NCBI GenBank assembly: GCA_036186865.1
Contig: AP025067.1
Location: 14,515,122-14,579,121, forward strand
DNA length: 64,000 bases
DNA from: Eustoma russellianum
Lineage: Eukaryota; Streptophyta; Magnoliopsida; Gentianales; Gentianaceae
Direction: 5' to 3'
Shown here piece after piece: positions 1 through 10,887 of the stretch (position 1 is its first letter; each line of letters starts with the position of its first letter). The notes beneath the pieces are model-generated. The model was given only the letters and a program-made list of their open reading frames with translations. It did no database searches and had not been told where the DNA came from. Position numbers and translations under genes: made by a program.

Positions 1-419
1 GAATACATGTGTATGTGCCTTTTTTCAAAAAATCAGAAAAGATATATTTATATATGTATGTAGGCGTGCCATAAGGTGAGAGGAGGAGGAGGAGACTTTC
101 CTTTCTTAGTCTTGTTGCCTTTGTGCCTTGTTCAAATGTAGCTTCCTTTAATGAACTACTTAGTTTAATTAACTAAGTACTTCACTCAATGAACTAGTTT
201 AGTTCATTAATGGTGGCACCTGAAAATAGTTTAAACACAACAAATGTTTGCCATTTGATGTAAGCTTTAAAGCTTCATGTCTCATTAGTACGACAACATA
301 ATATATGAATTATATAAGGCAAGTAATATGCAATATATCATGCACATTTATCTCATGCACGTTTTTAAGCACATTTAAATCATGTATTTGAAAATCTCTC
401 AAACCCCTTTTTCTCTACA
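1..419 (-). repeat. Copia LTR end fragment
   Basis: This stretch aligns along its length with the right-hand ends of the long copia LTRs at 7712-10668 and 28407-29404. Shared landmarks are the ACTTAGTT/AACTAAGT inverted repeat, the AAGCTTTAAAGCTT palindrome and the terminal ...ctctaca ending at 419. It is a third, partial copy of that LTR family. The left end lies outside the window, so it may be a solo LTR or one end of an element inserted into the gypsy pol that begins at 420. Confidence 0.8.
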
Positions 420-808
420 GTATGCCCTCAGAGACGAGCCAGAGATGCCTATACTTGACAGTATTCAAGTAGTCATGGAGTTTTTGGATGTCTTTCCGGA
501 TAATTTCCCGGGTTACCTCTGGAAAGAGAGAGTTCGAGATCAATGTCGTACCAGGAGCAGATCCTATTTCTAAAGCACCGTATCAGATGGCTCCATCGGA
601 GATAAAAGAGCTGAAGGTGCAGTTACAAGAGTTGATCGAGAAGAAATTCATACGACCCAGCATATCACCTTAGGGAGCTCCAGTTTTGTTCATGAAGAAG
701 AAGGATGGCAGTATAAGACTGGGCATTGATTACCGAGATTTAAACAAAATCACGATAAAAAATAAGTATCCATTGCCGAGGATCAACGACTTGTTCGATC
801 AGTTGAGG

Positions 809-874
809 GTAAGTAATTTAAATACTGAGTTAATGCTAATATGTATGAATATAAATTGTGACCGTGGCATACAG
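809..874 (+). other. Intron-like GT..AG segment in gypsy RT
   Basis: A 66-nt segment starts GTAAGT and ends ATACAG. It sits between DQLR and GAKVF, where related elements read DQLQGAKVF without a gap. Its removal leaves the conserved RT motif intact and in frame. Because 66 is divisible by 3, the reading frame stays open even unspliced. It could be a captured or evolved intron or simply an insertion. At 66 nt it is near the lower limit for plant introns. Confidence 0.5.
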
Positions 875-1553
875 GGTGCCAAAGTGTTCTGTAAGATTGA
901 TCTTCGCTTCAGATATCACCAGCTGAAGATAAAAACAGAAGATGTTGCTAAGACCGCTTTCTACACTCCTTATGGTCATTACAAGTTTTTGGTGATGCCA
1001 TTCGGGTTGACAAACGCTCCCGCAACATTTATGGATTTAATGAACACTGTCTTTCATGAACATCTATACAAGTTTGTGGTTGTATTAATCGATGATATTC
1101 TTGATTATTCACCGTATGAAGAAAATCACGCTGAGCACTTAAGGATTGTACTGAATATGTTATGGGAGAAGAAGCTCTATGCCGAGTTCAGTAAGCACGA
1201 GTTCTGGCTACACAGTGTTACATTATTGGGTCATGTTGTTTCCGAGGATGGCATATCAGTAGATCCTAAGAAGATTGAGGCTATTACTGAGTGGCCAAGA
1301 CCGAAAAATATGACAGGGGTCAAAAGATTCTTAGGATTGGCAGGGTATTATCTGAAATTCATGGAAGGTTTCTCCAGAATTACAGTTCCATTGACTAGAT
1401 TGACACAGAAAAAGATGAAGTTTGACTGGACTGACGCAAGTGAAAAAAGCTTCGCTAAACTTAAGAAGAGACTGGCCTTAGCCCCAGTTTTAGCGCAACC
1501 CATTTCCGATGAAGGGTTTGTAGTATACAACGATGCATCCAAGAATGAGTTAC

Positions 1554-1609
1554 GTAAATGAATAAACGACTCCATTATTTTAAATTCCCATAAAATATAT
1601 GTCTTGTAG
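1554..1609 (+). other. Second intron-like GT..AG segment in gypsy RNase H
   Basis: A 56-nt segment starts GTAAAT and ends TTGTAG, is AT-rich and contains in-frame stops. It lies between NEL and CILM of the RNase H entry motif, which in relatives reads KNGLGCVLMQ. Joining 1553 to 1610 restores the downstream reading frame that carries KPYEQNYCTHDLELAAAV. Since 56 is not a multiple of 3, only removal gives continuity. It is very short for a spliceosomal intron, so insertion or decay remains possible. Confidence 0.45.
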
Positions 1610-2149
1610 GTTGCATATTGATGTAGAACGAGCGGGTAATAGCTTATGCTTTGAGACTGTTGAAACCCTATGAGCAGAATTACTGTACCCACGACTTGGA
1701 GCTGGCAGCTGCAGTGTTCGTGTTGAAAATCTGGAGAAATTACTTATATGGTGAAAGATGTGAAGTGTATACGGATCATAAGAGTATGAAGTATCTTTTC
1801 ACCCAGAAAGAGCTGAACATGAGACAGCGGAGATGGCTCAAATTGATAAAGGACTATGATCTCGCGATTCGTTATCATCTGGATAAGGCAAACAAGGTAG
1901 CGGATGCATTGAGTAGGAAATCCAGCCATGCACGAAAGCCGAGTTTGGATTGGATATGGTGAAGTCGACTGCGAATATTCTGGTTACGTTGGTGATCACT
2001 CCGACTCTGATTAATCAAATTAAGGAGGTGCAGAAGAATGAGATGAAGATAGCCATGCAGCTGAGAGATGAGCCGGTAAACGATTTTCAGCTTCATGATG
2101 ACGGCAGCCTTTGATTTCAAGGGGAATCACGCGTACTTAATATTGGAAA

Positions 2150-3423
2150 GCTTAAGAAAGTGATTATGACCGAGGCACACAGTTCGCAATTATCTATCCA
2201 TCTTAGAACCACAAAGATGTATAAGAATCTAAAAAGAAATTACTGGTGGAATGGCATAAAGCGTTAGATTGCGGAGTTTGTGGAGAGATGTCATGTTTGC
2301 CAACAGGTTAAAGCAGAACATAAGCACCTGACGGTCTATTACACCCATTGGAATTCCTGAATGAAAGTGGAAACATATCACTATGGATTTTGTTACTGGA
2401 CTTCCTAAGACTCACAGCAGAAATGATACGATTTGGGTAATTGTTGATAGACTCACTAAATCAGCGCATTTCTTATCTATGTCGATTCAAGCATCTATGG
2501 AGAAGCTAGTGAGCACATACATGAATGATATTGTGAGCTTATATGGGACACCGGTCAGCATTGTATGTGATAGAGATCCGCATTTTACTTTGCAATTTTG
2601 GAAGGCGTATCGGCATACTATGGGTACCAAGATCAATATGAGCACATCTTTTCATCCGCATGCAGATAGACAGTCGGAACGCACCATGCAGACATTGGAA
2701 GATATATTGTGTGCTTGCGCTTTAGATTTCAAAGGTAGATGGGATAAGTCATTGAAATTGATTGAGTTCTCGTACAATAACAATTAGCATAATTCTATCG
2801 GTATGGCACCATTTGAGGCACAATATGGTTGTAAGTGTCGATCTCCATTATACTGAAATAAAGTTGGAGAAAGATCTATCATGGGTCCGTAGTTGGTGGA
2901 GCAGACCTTGGAAAAGGTCAAAGTGATATGCGATAGATTGAAGGCAGCCCAAGATCACATCAAAAGTTGGGCATATGCAAAGAGACAGCTGATAGAGTTT
3001 GATGTGGGTGAGAAAGACTATCTGAGGGTTTCGCCTACAAAAGGCGTGATGAGATTTGAGATTAAGGGAAAGCTAAGCATTCGAGTTATTGGGCCATATG
3101 AGATATTGGAAAGAGTCGGAGCAGTTGTTTATCGGTTGACCCTACCTCCTACATTATCGTAGGTATATGTCGTATTCCATGTATTGTAGTTGCGGCGTTA
3201 TGTACAACATCCGAACCAAATATTGGAGCAGCAGTCAGTGATGATTACAGACGATGCCACTTAAGAGGAGGTTCCGGTACAGATTGTTGATCGCAAGGAG
3301 CAGATATTGAGGAGGCACCCGATTCTGTTCGTCAAGGTACAGTAGAGTAATCATACCGAATGAGAAGTGACATGGGATCCTGAGCAGAAGATGATGAAGA
3401 AATATCCTCGACTATTCGATTAA
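2150..3423 (+). pseudogene. Ty3/gypsy pol remnant: integrase and chromodomain-like tail
   Basis: This is the integrase of the same gypsy element, which would insert the cDNA into chromosomes. The zinc-binding half is seen as ERCHVCQQVKAEHK near 2285. The core carries MDFVTGLPKTHSRNDTIWVIVDRLTKSAHF (first catalytic Asp), VCDRDPHFT (second Asp) and HADRQSERTMQTLED (Glu). It is followed by FSYNNN, a TAG at 2785-2787, then SIGMAPFEAQYG. The C-terminal region gives IGPYEILERVGAVVYRLTLPP, then EVPVQIVDRKEQILRR and EVTWDPEQKMMKKYPRLFD, a layout seen in chromoviruses with a degenerate chromodomain. Several stops (3160, near 3344 and 3361) make it non-functional. The pol stop is TAA at 3421. Confidence 0.82.
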
Positions 3424-3641
3424 AGGTACGTAAGTTTTAAGGATGAAACTTTTTATAAAGGTACGTTACAGTTGCATGATAAAATATAAAACAAGACTAA
3501 TATGTAACAACTTAAATGTTAGGATAAACTAAATCAAAACAAAGCACATGACACAAGAAATTATAGTATTCAAATAAAAGAAAAAAGAAAGCAAGACATG
3601 ACTAGATATTTTGGACAAAAGAGAAACATCATATAATGTAT
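3424..3641 (+). repeat. Decayed 3' end of the gypsy element
   Basis: The segment AAGGATGAAACTTTTTATAAAGG near 3440-3465 resembles the purine-rich block (gaggacgaaatttctttaagg type) that precedes the polypurine tract in Tekay-like elements. A following atgtaacaactt near 3500 could be the decayed start of the 3' LTR. Nothing longer is recognisable before the LINE begins. This reading is tentative. Confidence 0.35.
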
Positions 3642-3659
3642 ACACACACACACACAATA

Positions 3660-6018
3660 ATATTTATTCCAAAGGTACCTAATCCTCAGACTTTTGCGGA
3701 TTTCCGCCCTATTTGCCTCACGAACTTTATTTCTAAGGTTATTACAAGGATGATCTCATCTCGACTGGGGAGATTATTGCCCAAACTTATCTCCCCAGAG
3801 CAGGCAGGTTTTATGAAAGGATGCGGCATCACTGAACAGATTTTATTGGCGTAAGAGATGGTGCATGTACTTGACAAACGCACAAGAGGCGGACATGTAA
3901 TGATTAAGCTGGATATGGCTAAAGCATTTGATAGAGTTAGTTGGAGATACCTTGATCTGCTGCGCCTAGGTTTTAATGAGCGCTTGGTTTGGATATTAAT
4001 CAATAACTTGCGCGCGACGCGCTGCTCTATCCTCTTAATGGTAAGCAAGCAGGTTTTTTCTCAGTTGGCAGTGGGGTAAAGCAGGACGATCCATCGTCAT
4101 CTCTATTATTCATTTTATCTTCTGAAGGATTTTCTAGAGGACTGAAATCATTAATGTTGACAGGCACAATCAACGGATTCACAGCAGGGCGTGTTCCATG
4201 TGTTTCTCACTTGGGATTTGCGGACAACTTATTGATATTTTTAAACGGCAGAGGCTGAAATCTTGCAAAGTTTCGGCATTTTTGGGAATCATATCAAAAG
4301 GCTTCAGGACAGCTAGTTAATTACAATAAAAGCCAATTTGTGGCAGGCTTGGGAGTTTCTGCTAATACAGCATCGGAGATCTTAGGCATGCGGTCGACAT
4401 CTTTGCCTATCAAGTATCTTGGCTCATATTTGTATAAATGGATTAACAGGTCCAGGTATTGTACTCCTCTCATCAACCACTTGCAGGCTAAATTATCATC
4501 TTGGTCACATAAATTGCTGTCAATAGCGGGCCGAATAGTTCTCATCAAGTATGTTTTAAATTCAGTTCCCATGCATCTCATTGCGAGTTCACGCTTGCCA
4601 AAAAGTGTTATCGATGTTTTGAATCGTAAGATGGCAGCTTTTCTATGGAAAGGTAGATACAATTGGCAATCTTGGCCTTCGTTCTGCCGTACAAGTGAGG
4701 AGGGTGGCCTAGGTATTCGAAATCTCTCGTATGTTCAAAAAGCTTATGATTGTCACCTGTGGTGGAAATATTTCCACTCAAACACATTATGGGCCGAATT
4801 TTGTAGTGGAAAATATGGACAACGTTCTTCTGTCTATTCGCACATTTTTGATTCGCCAACGTGGAAAAGACTGTGTGGCATTAATGATTTTATGGAGTCA
4901 AAGACTCAAAGGACACAAAATAGCATACATTGGGAGGCGGATGGGAATGGCCAATTTTCCATTAAATCGGCCTATTCAGTAATTGTGGGAGTGGGTTTGC
5001 CCATGGTTGAGACACGTATATTTGGTGGAAATACTCGCAAACAGGCCAGAAAATATTTCTATGAGGACTCTGGAATCGATCCCTTCCAATGGATAACAAC
5101 CTACGCTGTTGGTTGACGACATATCCATCACAATGTGCTTTTTGTTGTAAGGACTCGGATGACCAAGATCATGTCTTTCTTCATTGCTCAAACATCCGTC
5201 CGCTTTGGACGGAAATAGCAGCTATTTTCTCAGGTCCGATGCCATCTGCTCGTATGATTAAGGCGCATCTCTTTCGTTGGTGGCGTCTATCAACTCAGCA
5301 ATCTATGATGGGACAGCTTAAAGCAACTGTGCCATCGATTGTTGCATAGGAAATCTGGAAGGCATACACGACAATCAGGTTTGGCGAGGAGCATTTCGAT
5401 TATTCACGCTTATACAATAAGGTCAAAATGGCTGTATATACATGGTGCTCGGCAATGAATGGTAAAAAGTTTGCCACCTTGTTGCCACATCTAAAAGACC
5501 TTCACTTTTCTCCACCATTGCGCTCCAAACGTATGCGTATTGTCCACTGGCAGTTGCCTCCATCGGGCAAACTGAAATTAAATGTTGACGCAGCAGTAGG
5601 GCGAAAGTTAGCAGCATGAGGAGCGGTTTTGCGAACGGATCAAGGCCAGATGCTTTCGGCTATATGCTTTTTGTTGCCTCTGGTTGGGAATTACTAGCCA
5701 TGACACTTGCATTGATTCATTATGCATAGGAGTATGACAACATAATTCTAGAGACGGATTGCCAACATGTTATCACCTTGTTGTCAGGATCTTGCCCATT
5801 AACAGGTTGGTTAGCGGCGGACATTCAACACTGTTATTGACTTTAAACCAATCCGCAATCCAATATTCCCCCGTGAAGCCAATACAACATCTCATTGGCT
5901 AGCGCGTCATGGTTACAAAGCAGCCGGTTTACAGCGCTATGCTTATCTTCATGAATTACCGTGTGAAGTTCGCGGAGCACTACTAACGGATCTCCAGCTG
6001 CCTGCTCTACAACACTGA
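3660..6018 (+). pseudogene. LINE A ORF2 remnant: RT, zf-RVT, RNase H
   Basis: This is the C-terminal two thirds of a LINE ORF2. It opens at IPKVPNPQTFADFRPICLTN (RT motif 1) and continues with ISPEQAGFMKG, KLDMAKAFDRVSW (motif A) and GFADNLLIFLNG, where the catalytic YADD has become FADN. Next come LPIKYLGSYLYKW, the zf-RVT segment (CAFCCKDSDDQDHVFLHC, near 5130-5200), the RNase H start LNVDAAVGRK near 5580 and REANTTSHWLARHGY near 5868-5912. It is broken by stops (3852, 5347, 5617) and several frameshifts, so no activity is expected. The stop that ends the ancestral frame is TGA at 6016-6018. A His occupies the fourth RNase H catalytic position, as in the other copies. Confidence 0.85.
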
Positions 6019-6023
6019 CAGAT

Positions 6024-6081
6024 GTCTCACATTGTGTTGGCACTAAATTTTTTACGTTGACTGTGTCTACACCAGACGCAG
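6024..6081 (+). other. LINE A 3' UTR box-hairpin module
   Basis: The box GTCTCACATTGTGTTGGC (6024-6041) matches the 19-nt box of the other LINE copies, starting 5 nt after the ORF2 stop. A 19-nt spacer precedes an 8-bp stem-loop (6061-6081: arms CTGTGTCT and AGACGCAG, one G.U pair). The sequence is highly diverged from subfamily 1 but the hairpin is kept. Confidence 0.55.
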
Positions 6082-6567
6082 GCATCAATTTACGCTTGCT
6101 TATGTTCGTCACTTTATTTTATATTCACATACTTGTCTGATTCTCCTGTTGGCTCTCTTCGTGCTGCTTGTGTTTCAAATGGGTATCATATACTGCCGAA
6201 CGAGATCTCCATCAAACTTGACATGCTCATTCATCAAGCAACAATTTTGCCTTACAAGAAGCGAATTAAAGCGGATGTCGCCTTGGTTCATTCTGATCCA
6301 AGGCGGCTTGGGTATGTTTTCAATTCGAAAATTCCCTTTCAGATACTTTATCATGGCATTCCTATGTTTAATTACTTTGACTATGCTGAGGTGCGTGCGA
6401 GTCTGTTTTCATCACTGTCAAGAAGCCAGTATTATTCAGTGAGGGACTCTCAAACTGATGGGTTTTGTGGCTACGTCATACTTCATCCATACGGAACTAT
6501 ATTGTATCAATTTTTCTTTGTACTTGACAAATTCTCCAGTAGTATAAATATGTACACTTTTTCCTTC

Positions 6568-6603
6568 GCCAAGGTTTTATCCACAATGGTGGTTTTATTG
6601 GGC
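6568..6603 (+). other. LINE A terminal 3' hairpin (degenerate)
   Basis: This is the conserved tail segment CCTTCGCCAAGG...CCACAATGGTGG...TTGGGC. The inner arms CCAC/GTGG are kept and the outer arm is mismatched here. It corresponds to the structured 36-nt element found near the 3' end of copies B to G. Confidence 0.5.
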
Positions 6604-6748
6604 AATGATTTAATGCAGCATATCATATACAACTGGAGATTGGACATCATTAGCTCGTTGTTTCACTTATTTTCTTATGATGACGATTGTAATATGGTTT
6701 TCCTCCGCCACAAGTGAGGCTATCTAAATAAAATCAGTGCTTTCATAT

Positions 6749-6759
6749 ATATATATCAT

Positions 6760-6801
<42 letters not shown>
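6749..6801. repeat. (TA)n-(CA)n-(TA)n microsatellite
   Basis: Runs of TA, then about ten CA units, then TA follow directly on the 3' end of LINE A. Similar tracts end every plus-strand LINE copy in the window. Confidence 0.9.
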
Positions 6802-7711
6802 GGTATATGTTGGATGACCAAGGGTAGGAAAAGGAAGAAGAAATTGTGGTTAGATTAATACCCCAACAAAATACTAAGTGTAAAAATTGTGTAGAAACCA
6901 AATGATAAACTTTTGTCCTATTCTACCCACTTCCACCCACTTGGCCGCCGCTGCCTTAGCAAGGAAGAATACAACATTTTTTCTTGCTTCAAGCAATCAT
7001 AAGTTGTACCAAAAAGCCTTCCAACCCTTACTCCTTTTCTTACATGTCTTATACTACTCAACCAAGCCAAAACAACTCCCTCCCACTCCACTTTGGCCGC
7101 CCACTAGCGGAGATATTTTTCTTCTTTCTTTCCTTTTCCTTCACTATATTGTCTTGCAAATTGTCAAGACAACTAACCAACCCCATCTTCTCCTATCAAC
7201 TCCCCAATTTCATGATGAAGTCTTCTTTTCCCACTCCATCATGCCCAAACCTTCCTCTCATATAGAAAAGGGGGAAGACTCTCTTTTCTTCTCACTTTCC
7301 ACACATAGCATAATATTCATCTCCTAAACACTCTCTTTCCTCCTCCAAGAAAGAATTAAGTCTTCCAAGCCTCTATTTTCTTCCTTTAGGCCGAGAGTTA
7401 TAAGAGAAAAACAAGGAGGAAAATTTCCTCTCTTCATCTCATACACTCATATAAAACAATAGCTACAACATCCTCCTTCATCCAAGAACTAAGTAGACCA
7501 AACTTAGTTGGGCCAAGAACCAATGAGTAGCAAGGTAAGAACTTCATCTAAGGTGAGTTTAACTTCTTCCATTTATTCATTGTTATGGTTGCTCACTAAC
7601 CCCTCTTTTTTCTTCCAAAATCGTAGCTACCAAGAAGGGTAGAGGAGAAAGTTTTCTTCAAACCAAGTGAAGAAATCTTCACTTTCATACTAAGGTTAAG
7701 TGAGAAAGATA
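6802..7711. other. No gene recognised; pyrimidine-rich, possible LTR remnant
   Basis: This stretch is CT-rich with ggccgcc patches and polypyrimidine runs, and resembles the style of plant LTR U3/R sequence more than a gene. An open frame at 6887-7327 is low-complexity with no family resemblance. The matching right flank starts at 29405, after the copia insertion. Confidence 0.4.
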
Positions 7712-10260
7712 TGTAGGATCTGCAAGTCACCACTAGAAGGGGGGGTTGAATAGTTGGTGCGGAAAATGTGGTTTTTAAAATAGTTTTAAACCAAGAACTC
7801 AACTTCTGAAAACAGTTTCTGTTTTCAGGACCAGTTTTAAAACATTTTGCAAACTGGGTTGTAGGTATTCAAAAATTCTGAAATTTGGAGAGAACTTAGC
7901 CTCAGATGTTATGAGTATCTCCTAAAAATTTCAGATTAAAATTCAACCTCTAACCCCTTGAAAAATTGTTGATGGTCAGATTGCGCAAATCTACCATAAA
8001 CGGTAGTCTGATTTGAAAAGTTAATTTCTATTTGTACGTAACTCCAAATGCTTTGAAAATTTAAAGACTAACCCCTTATTAGTTCTATTTAAATGGTTTG
8101 AAACATTTTTGAAAAATTCTTTTGGAAAGTTAGTCAAATACGATCAAAGTCTCAACCTCTGCAAGCCTGAAAATCAGACTTCACTAGTCTCAGAACTTTG
8201 GACGTTTGAATGACTTATACTTGTCTAAAAGGGTTGAAACTTGCGCCAAAAGAACCTTAACGTGTGGTTATGATTCTGAAAAGTTTCGTTATTTTTGAAA
8301 ATCGTTTACGATTTTTACCAATGTGATTAAGAATGATAAACAGTGCTGAAACTGAAAGTAAATAACACCAGGAATTTTATACTGGTTCGGTTATAAACAA
8401 CCTACTCCAGTCTTCGAGGACGCCTTCTTCAGTTAGCACTAAACACACAACACAAAGAACATCTTACCACAGGGTTGATGGAGTTACACACCAACTCCAA
8501 TGCTTTACAAATCTTGTATGAGAATACAATTGTCACGAACACCACCACCTTGCAAGTGCAAGATTGATCACACCTTGATCAATCTTTTACAATGATAAAG
8601 AGTATGAGGTGGACTATCTGAAGCCTATTCAAGTATATGAATATGAGTACAATAGGCTTTTAGAGAGAAGAAAGAAAGAGAGTGTAGAAGAGAAAGCTAG
8701 AACACGTTTTTGATACTTCAAATTGCAAGACTTGTTCTTGTTTTTGTTTTGCTCTCTTCTTTCCTTTTAACATTGTGGCCGCCCCCCCTTGATGCTATTC
8801 TCCTCTTGAAAATTATCTTCTAATTCCTTGGAAGAGTGTGTTGCATCATTGTGACATGTCCTTGCTTACTTGGCATCTCCTTATTGGATGATCATTAAAC
8901 TCTTGCTTACTTGGCACTCATTGATTGGATGGAAGGTTGTCATCATTTGATGACTAGATAAATCTGAAATTACACCTCAAAAGCATGTGCCAATAAGACA
9001 TTAAAGCATATAATCATCCCACATAATTAGCAAGATAATTTTCTCCAAATTACCATCCAAAAAATCGGCCATAACACCTTATGCACATGCTGAAATTTCA
9101 GCATGTCTAATATTTGCATTTCATTCAAAATATTGCCAAGTTTACTTTGATTTAATCCTTGAAATTAAAGAAGAATTCAATCACCATTTAGTACACAATA
9201 TTTTCATCAATTTTGGAATAAAAATTGGTCACCAATGCAGCCTAGAATTCGTCTATATACATTCCCACACATGCTGAAATTTTCAGCATGTGTGATATTC
9301 AAAGATATCACCATTTTAATTCCATAACATATTCAAAATACTTCCATACTATCTCCCAATTAATTCACTTAATTCTAGAAGTAAAATATTGCTCATTAAG
9401 GGATAAAAATCGGCCAGCCATAATTATGACAAGATTTGAAATGCTACCTTTTGTAGTTCTTTTCTTTAAGTCACCAACATTGCATGCTTTATTCTTGACC
9501 AATCAAGTTGCCAACAAGACTCCACATAAGCTCCAATATGATGGTATAGACATGTATAATAGTTTATACATGTGCTAAATTTTATTTTTGCAAATTGTGT
9601 AAAATAGTGCATATTTAATTATACACACATGGTATATTCCAATCAGCCCTTAATTGATTTTTCTAGAACACTTTAGAATGTATAAATTATGTAAAAACTG
9701 TCTAGATACATGTTATATGACATGCCAAAAATGTTCCATGTGTCGTGTACGTAGAAAACTGAATTTTCGACGTTTATCGATCACCTGATTATTCTCTAAT
9801 TAAATTCCAACTTTTTGCACATGTTATATATATTATGTTACACATAATATACATAAATTAAACTTTAACATTCAGCTCATAAGGCTGATTAAAGTGACGC
9901 CTAAACCATGTGACAAAACTGAAATTGGAATCTCCATAATTTGGCCGTAATGTGGGGTGATTTGTGTGTGCCAACATGGAATGATTTTTGAAGTGTAGGG
10001 GCTGGCCATCTATATATGACAAGTACGTGACACGTTGGCGAAGTTTCGGTATTCGTCCGATACGCCAATTTTCGGTTTAGAACCTTTTAACGTGTCATAT
10101 TAAATTTGTCATCACTATGACTTATATCATATGATATAAGACCTAAATATACTCATAAATATGAGTTAAGCATAGTGGTGTGACGTTAACATACGTAAAA
10201 TATATAACGTGTCGGTAGTACGTTGAAATAAATATGTATGTGCCTTTTTCAAAATAAATC

Positions 10261-10309
<49 letters not shown>

Positions 10310-10668
10310 TAAATGGCGTGTAAAGGGGTGTGAATGACTTTTCTTTCTTCAACTTGTTGCCTTGGTGCCTTTTCCAAATATTGCTTCCTTTAATGAACTA
10401 CTTAGTTTAATTAACTAAGTACTTCACTTAATGAACTAGTTTAGTTCATTAGTGGTGGCACCTGAAAATAGTTCAAACACAACAAATGTTTGCCATATGA
10501 TGTAAGCTTTAAAGCTTCATGGCTCGTTAGTACGACAACATTATGCATGAACTATATAAGTAAAGTTTTATGCAAGTGCGTGTCATGTCATAAAATATGT
10601 CATGCATTTCTTTGTAACACGTTTAAATCATGTATTTTGAAATCACTCAAACCCCTTTTTTCTCTACA
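7712..10668 (-). repeat. 3' LTR of the large copia element
   Basis: This complete LTR of 2957 bp carries TG/CA ends. It holds no open frame of note. It contains two ACATGCTGAAA..TTTCAGCATGT palindromes (9085-9106 and 9266-9294), a 20-bp perfect palindrome CTTATATCATATGATATAAG at 10121-10140, a (TA)n tract at 10263-10307, AAGCTTTAAAGCTT near 10504, and the nested inverted repeat around 10388-10452. Confidence 0.9.
10121..10140. repeat. 20-bp perfect palindrome in copia LTR
   Basis: CTTATATCATATGATATAAG is its own reverse complement. The same 20 bases occur in the partner LTR at 28897-28916. Confidence 0.95.
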
Positions 10669-10684
10669 ATCTCCCCCTTTTGAT
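10669..10684 (-). other. Polypurine tract of the large copia element
   Basis: Read on the minus strand this is caaaagggggag followed by two bases and then the 3' LTR. It is the expected primer for second-strand cDNA synthesis and marks the LTR boundary at 10668. Confidence 0.75.
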
Positions 10685-10887
10685 GATTTTCAAAATAACC
10701 TACATTCATGATTTAAATCTTATCGCTCCCCCTTCAATCATGCATAAATTCAAATTTTGAATTTCAAATTTCAAATCCGCTCCCTCTTGATTTATGCAAT
10801 CAGATTCTCTCTCCCCCTTAAATCATGCATTCTCTCCCCTTTATTTTGGAAAGTCAATCAAAAATGCATGTAAATAGGGAAAGGTAA

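Larger units (their letters stand above)
420..1962 (+). pseudogene. Ty3/gypsy pol remnant: RT and RNase H
   Basis: This is decayed reverse transcriptase and RNase H of a Ty3/gypsy element, which would copy element RNA into DNA in cytoplasmic particles. Visible motifs in order are the RT approach region (EFLDVFPDNFPG), SPxGAPVLFMKKKDGS, RLGIDYRDLNKITIKNKYPLPRI, KIDLRFRYHQLKI, MPFGLTNAPATF and an active-site IDDIL that normally reads VDDIL. After these come the connection (LGHVVSEDGI) and RNase H (YNDASKN, then THDLELAAAVF, YTDHKSMKYLF, KANKVADALSRKS). It is dead: a TAG at 671-673 replaces a conserved Trp, another TAG lies near 1625-1628, and the frame changes in the protease-RT region near 560. 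Two GT..AG segments interrupt it (see 809 and 1554). The residue pattern resembles chromovirus Tekay/Del pol, which is inference. Confidence 0.85.
3642..6800 (+). mobile_element. LINE copy A (L1-type, 5'-truncated, subfamily 2)
   Basis: A 5'-truncated L1-type retrotransposon begins in the middle of the reverse transcriptase and keeps the 3' UTR, an AATAAAA signal near 6726 and a microsatellite tail. (CA)n lies on both sides (3642-3656 and 6761-6779), so the target duplication cannot be separated from the simple repeat. The protein is close to copies H and I. The terminal 160 bases match the tails of copies B-G, so both subfamilies share one 3' end. Confidence 0.85.

Noticed and set aside
6887..7327. 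Open frame of 146 codons between LINE A and the copia LTR
   Set aside because: Low-complexity, rich in Leu/Ser/Pro from CT-rich DNA. An overlapping frame is also open, and no family motif is seen.
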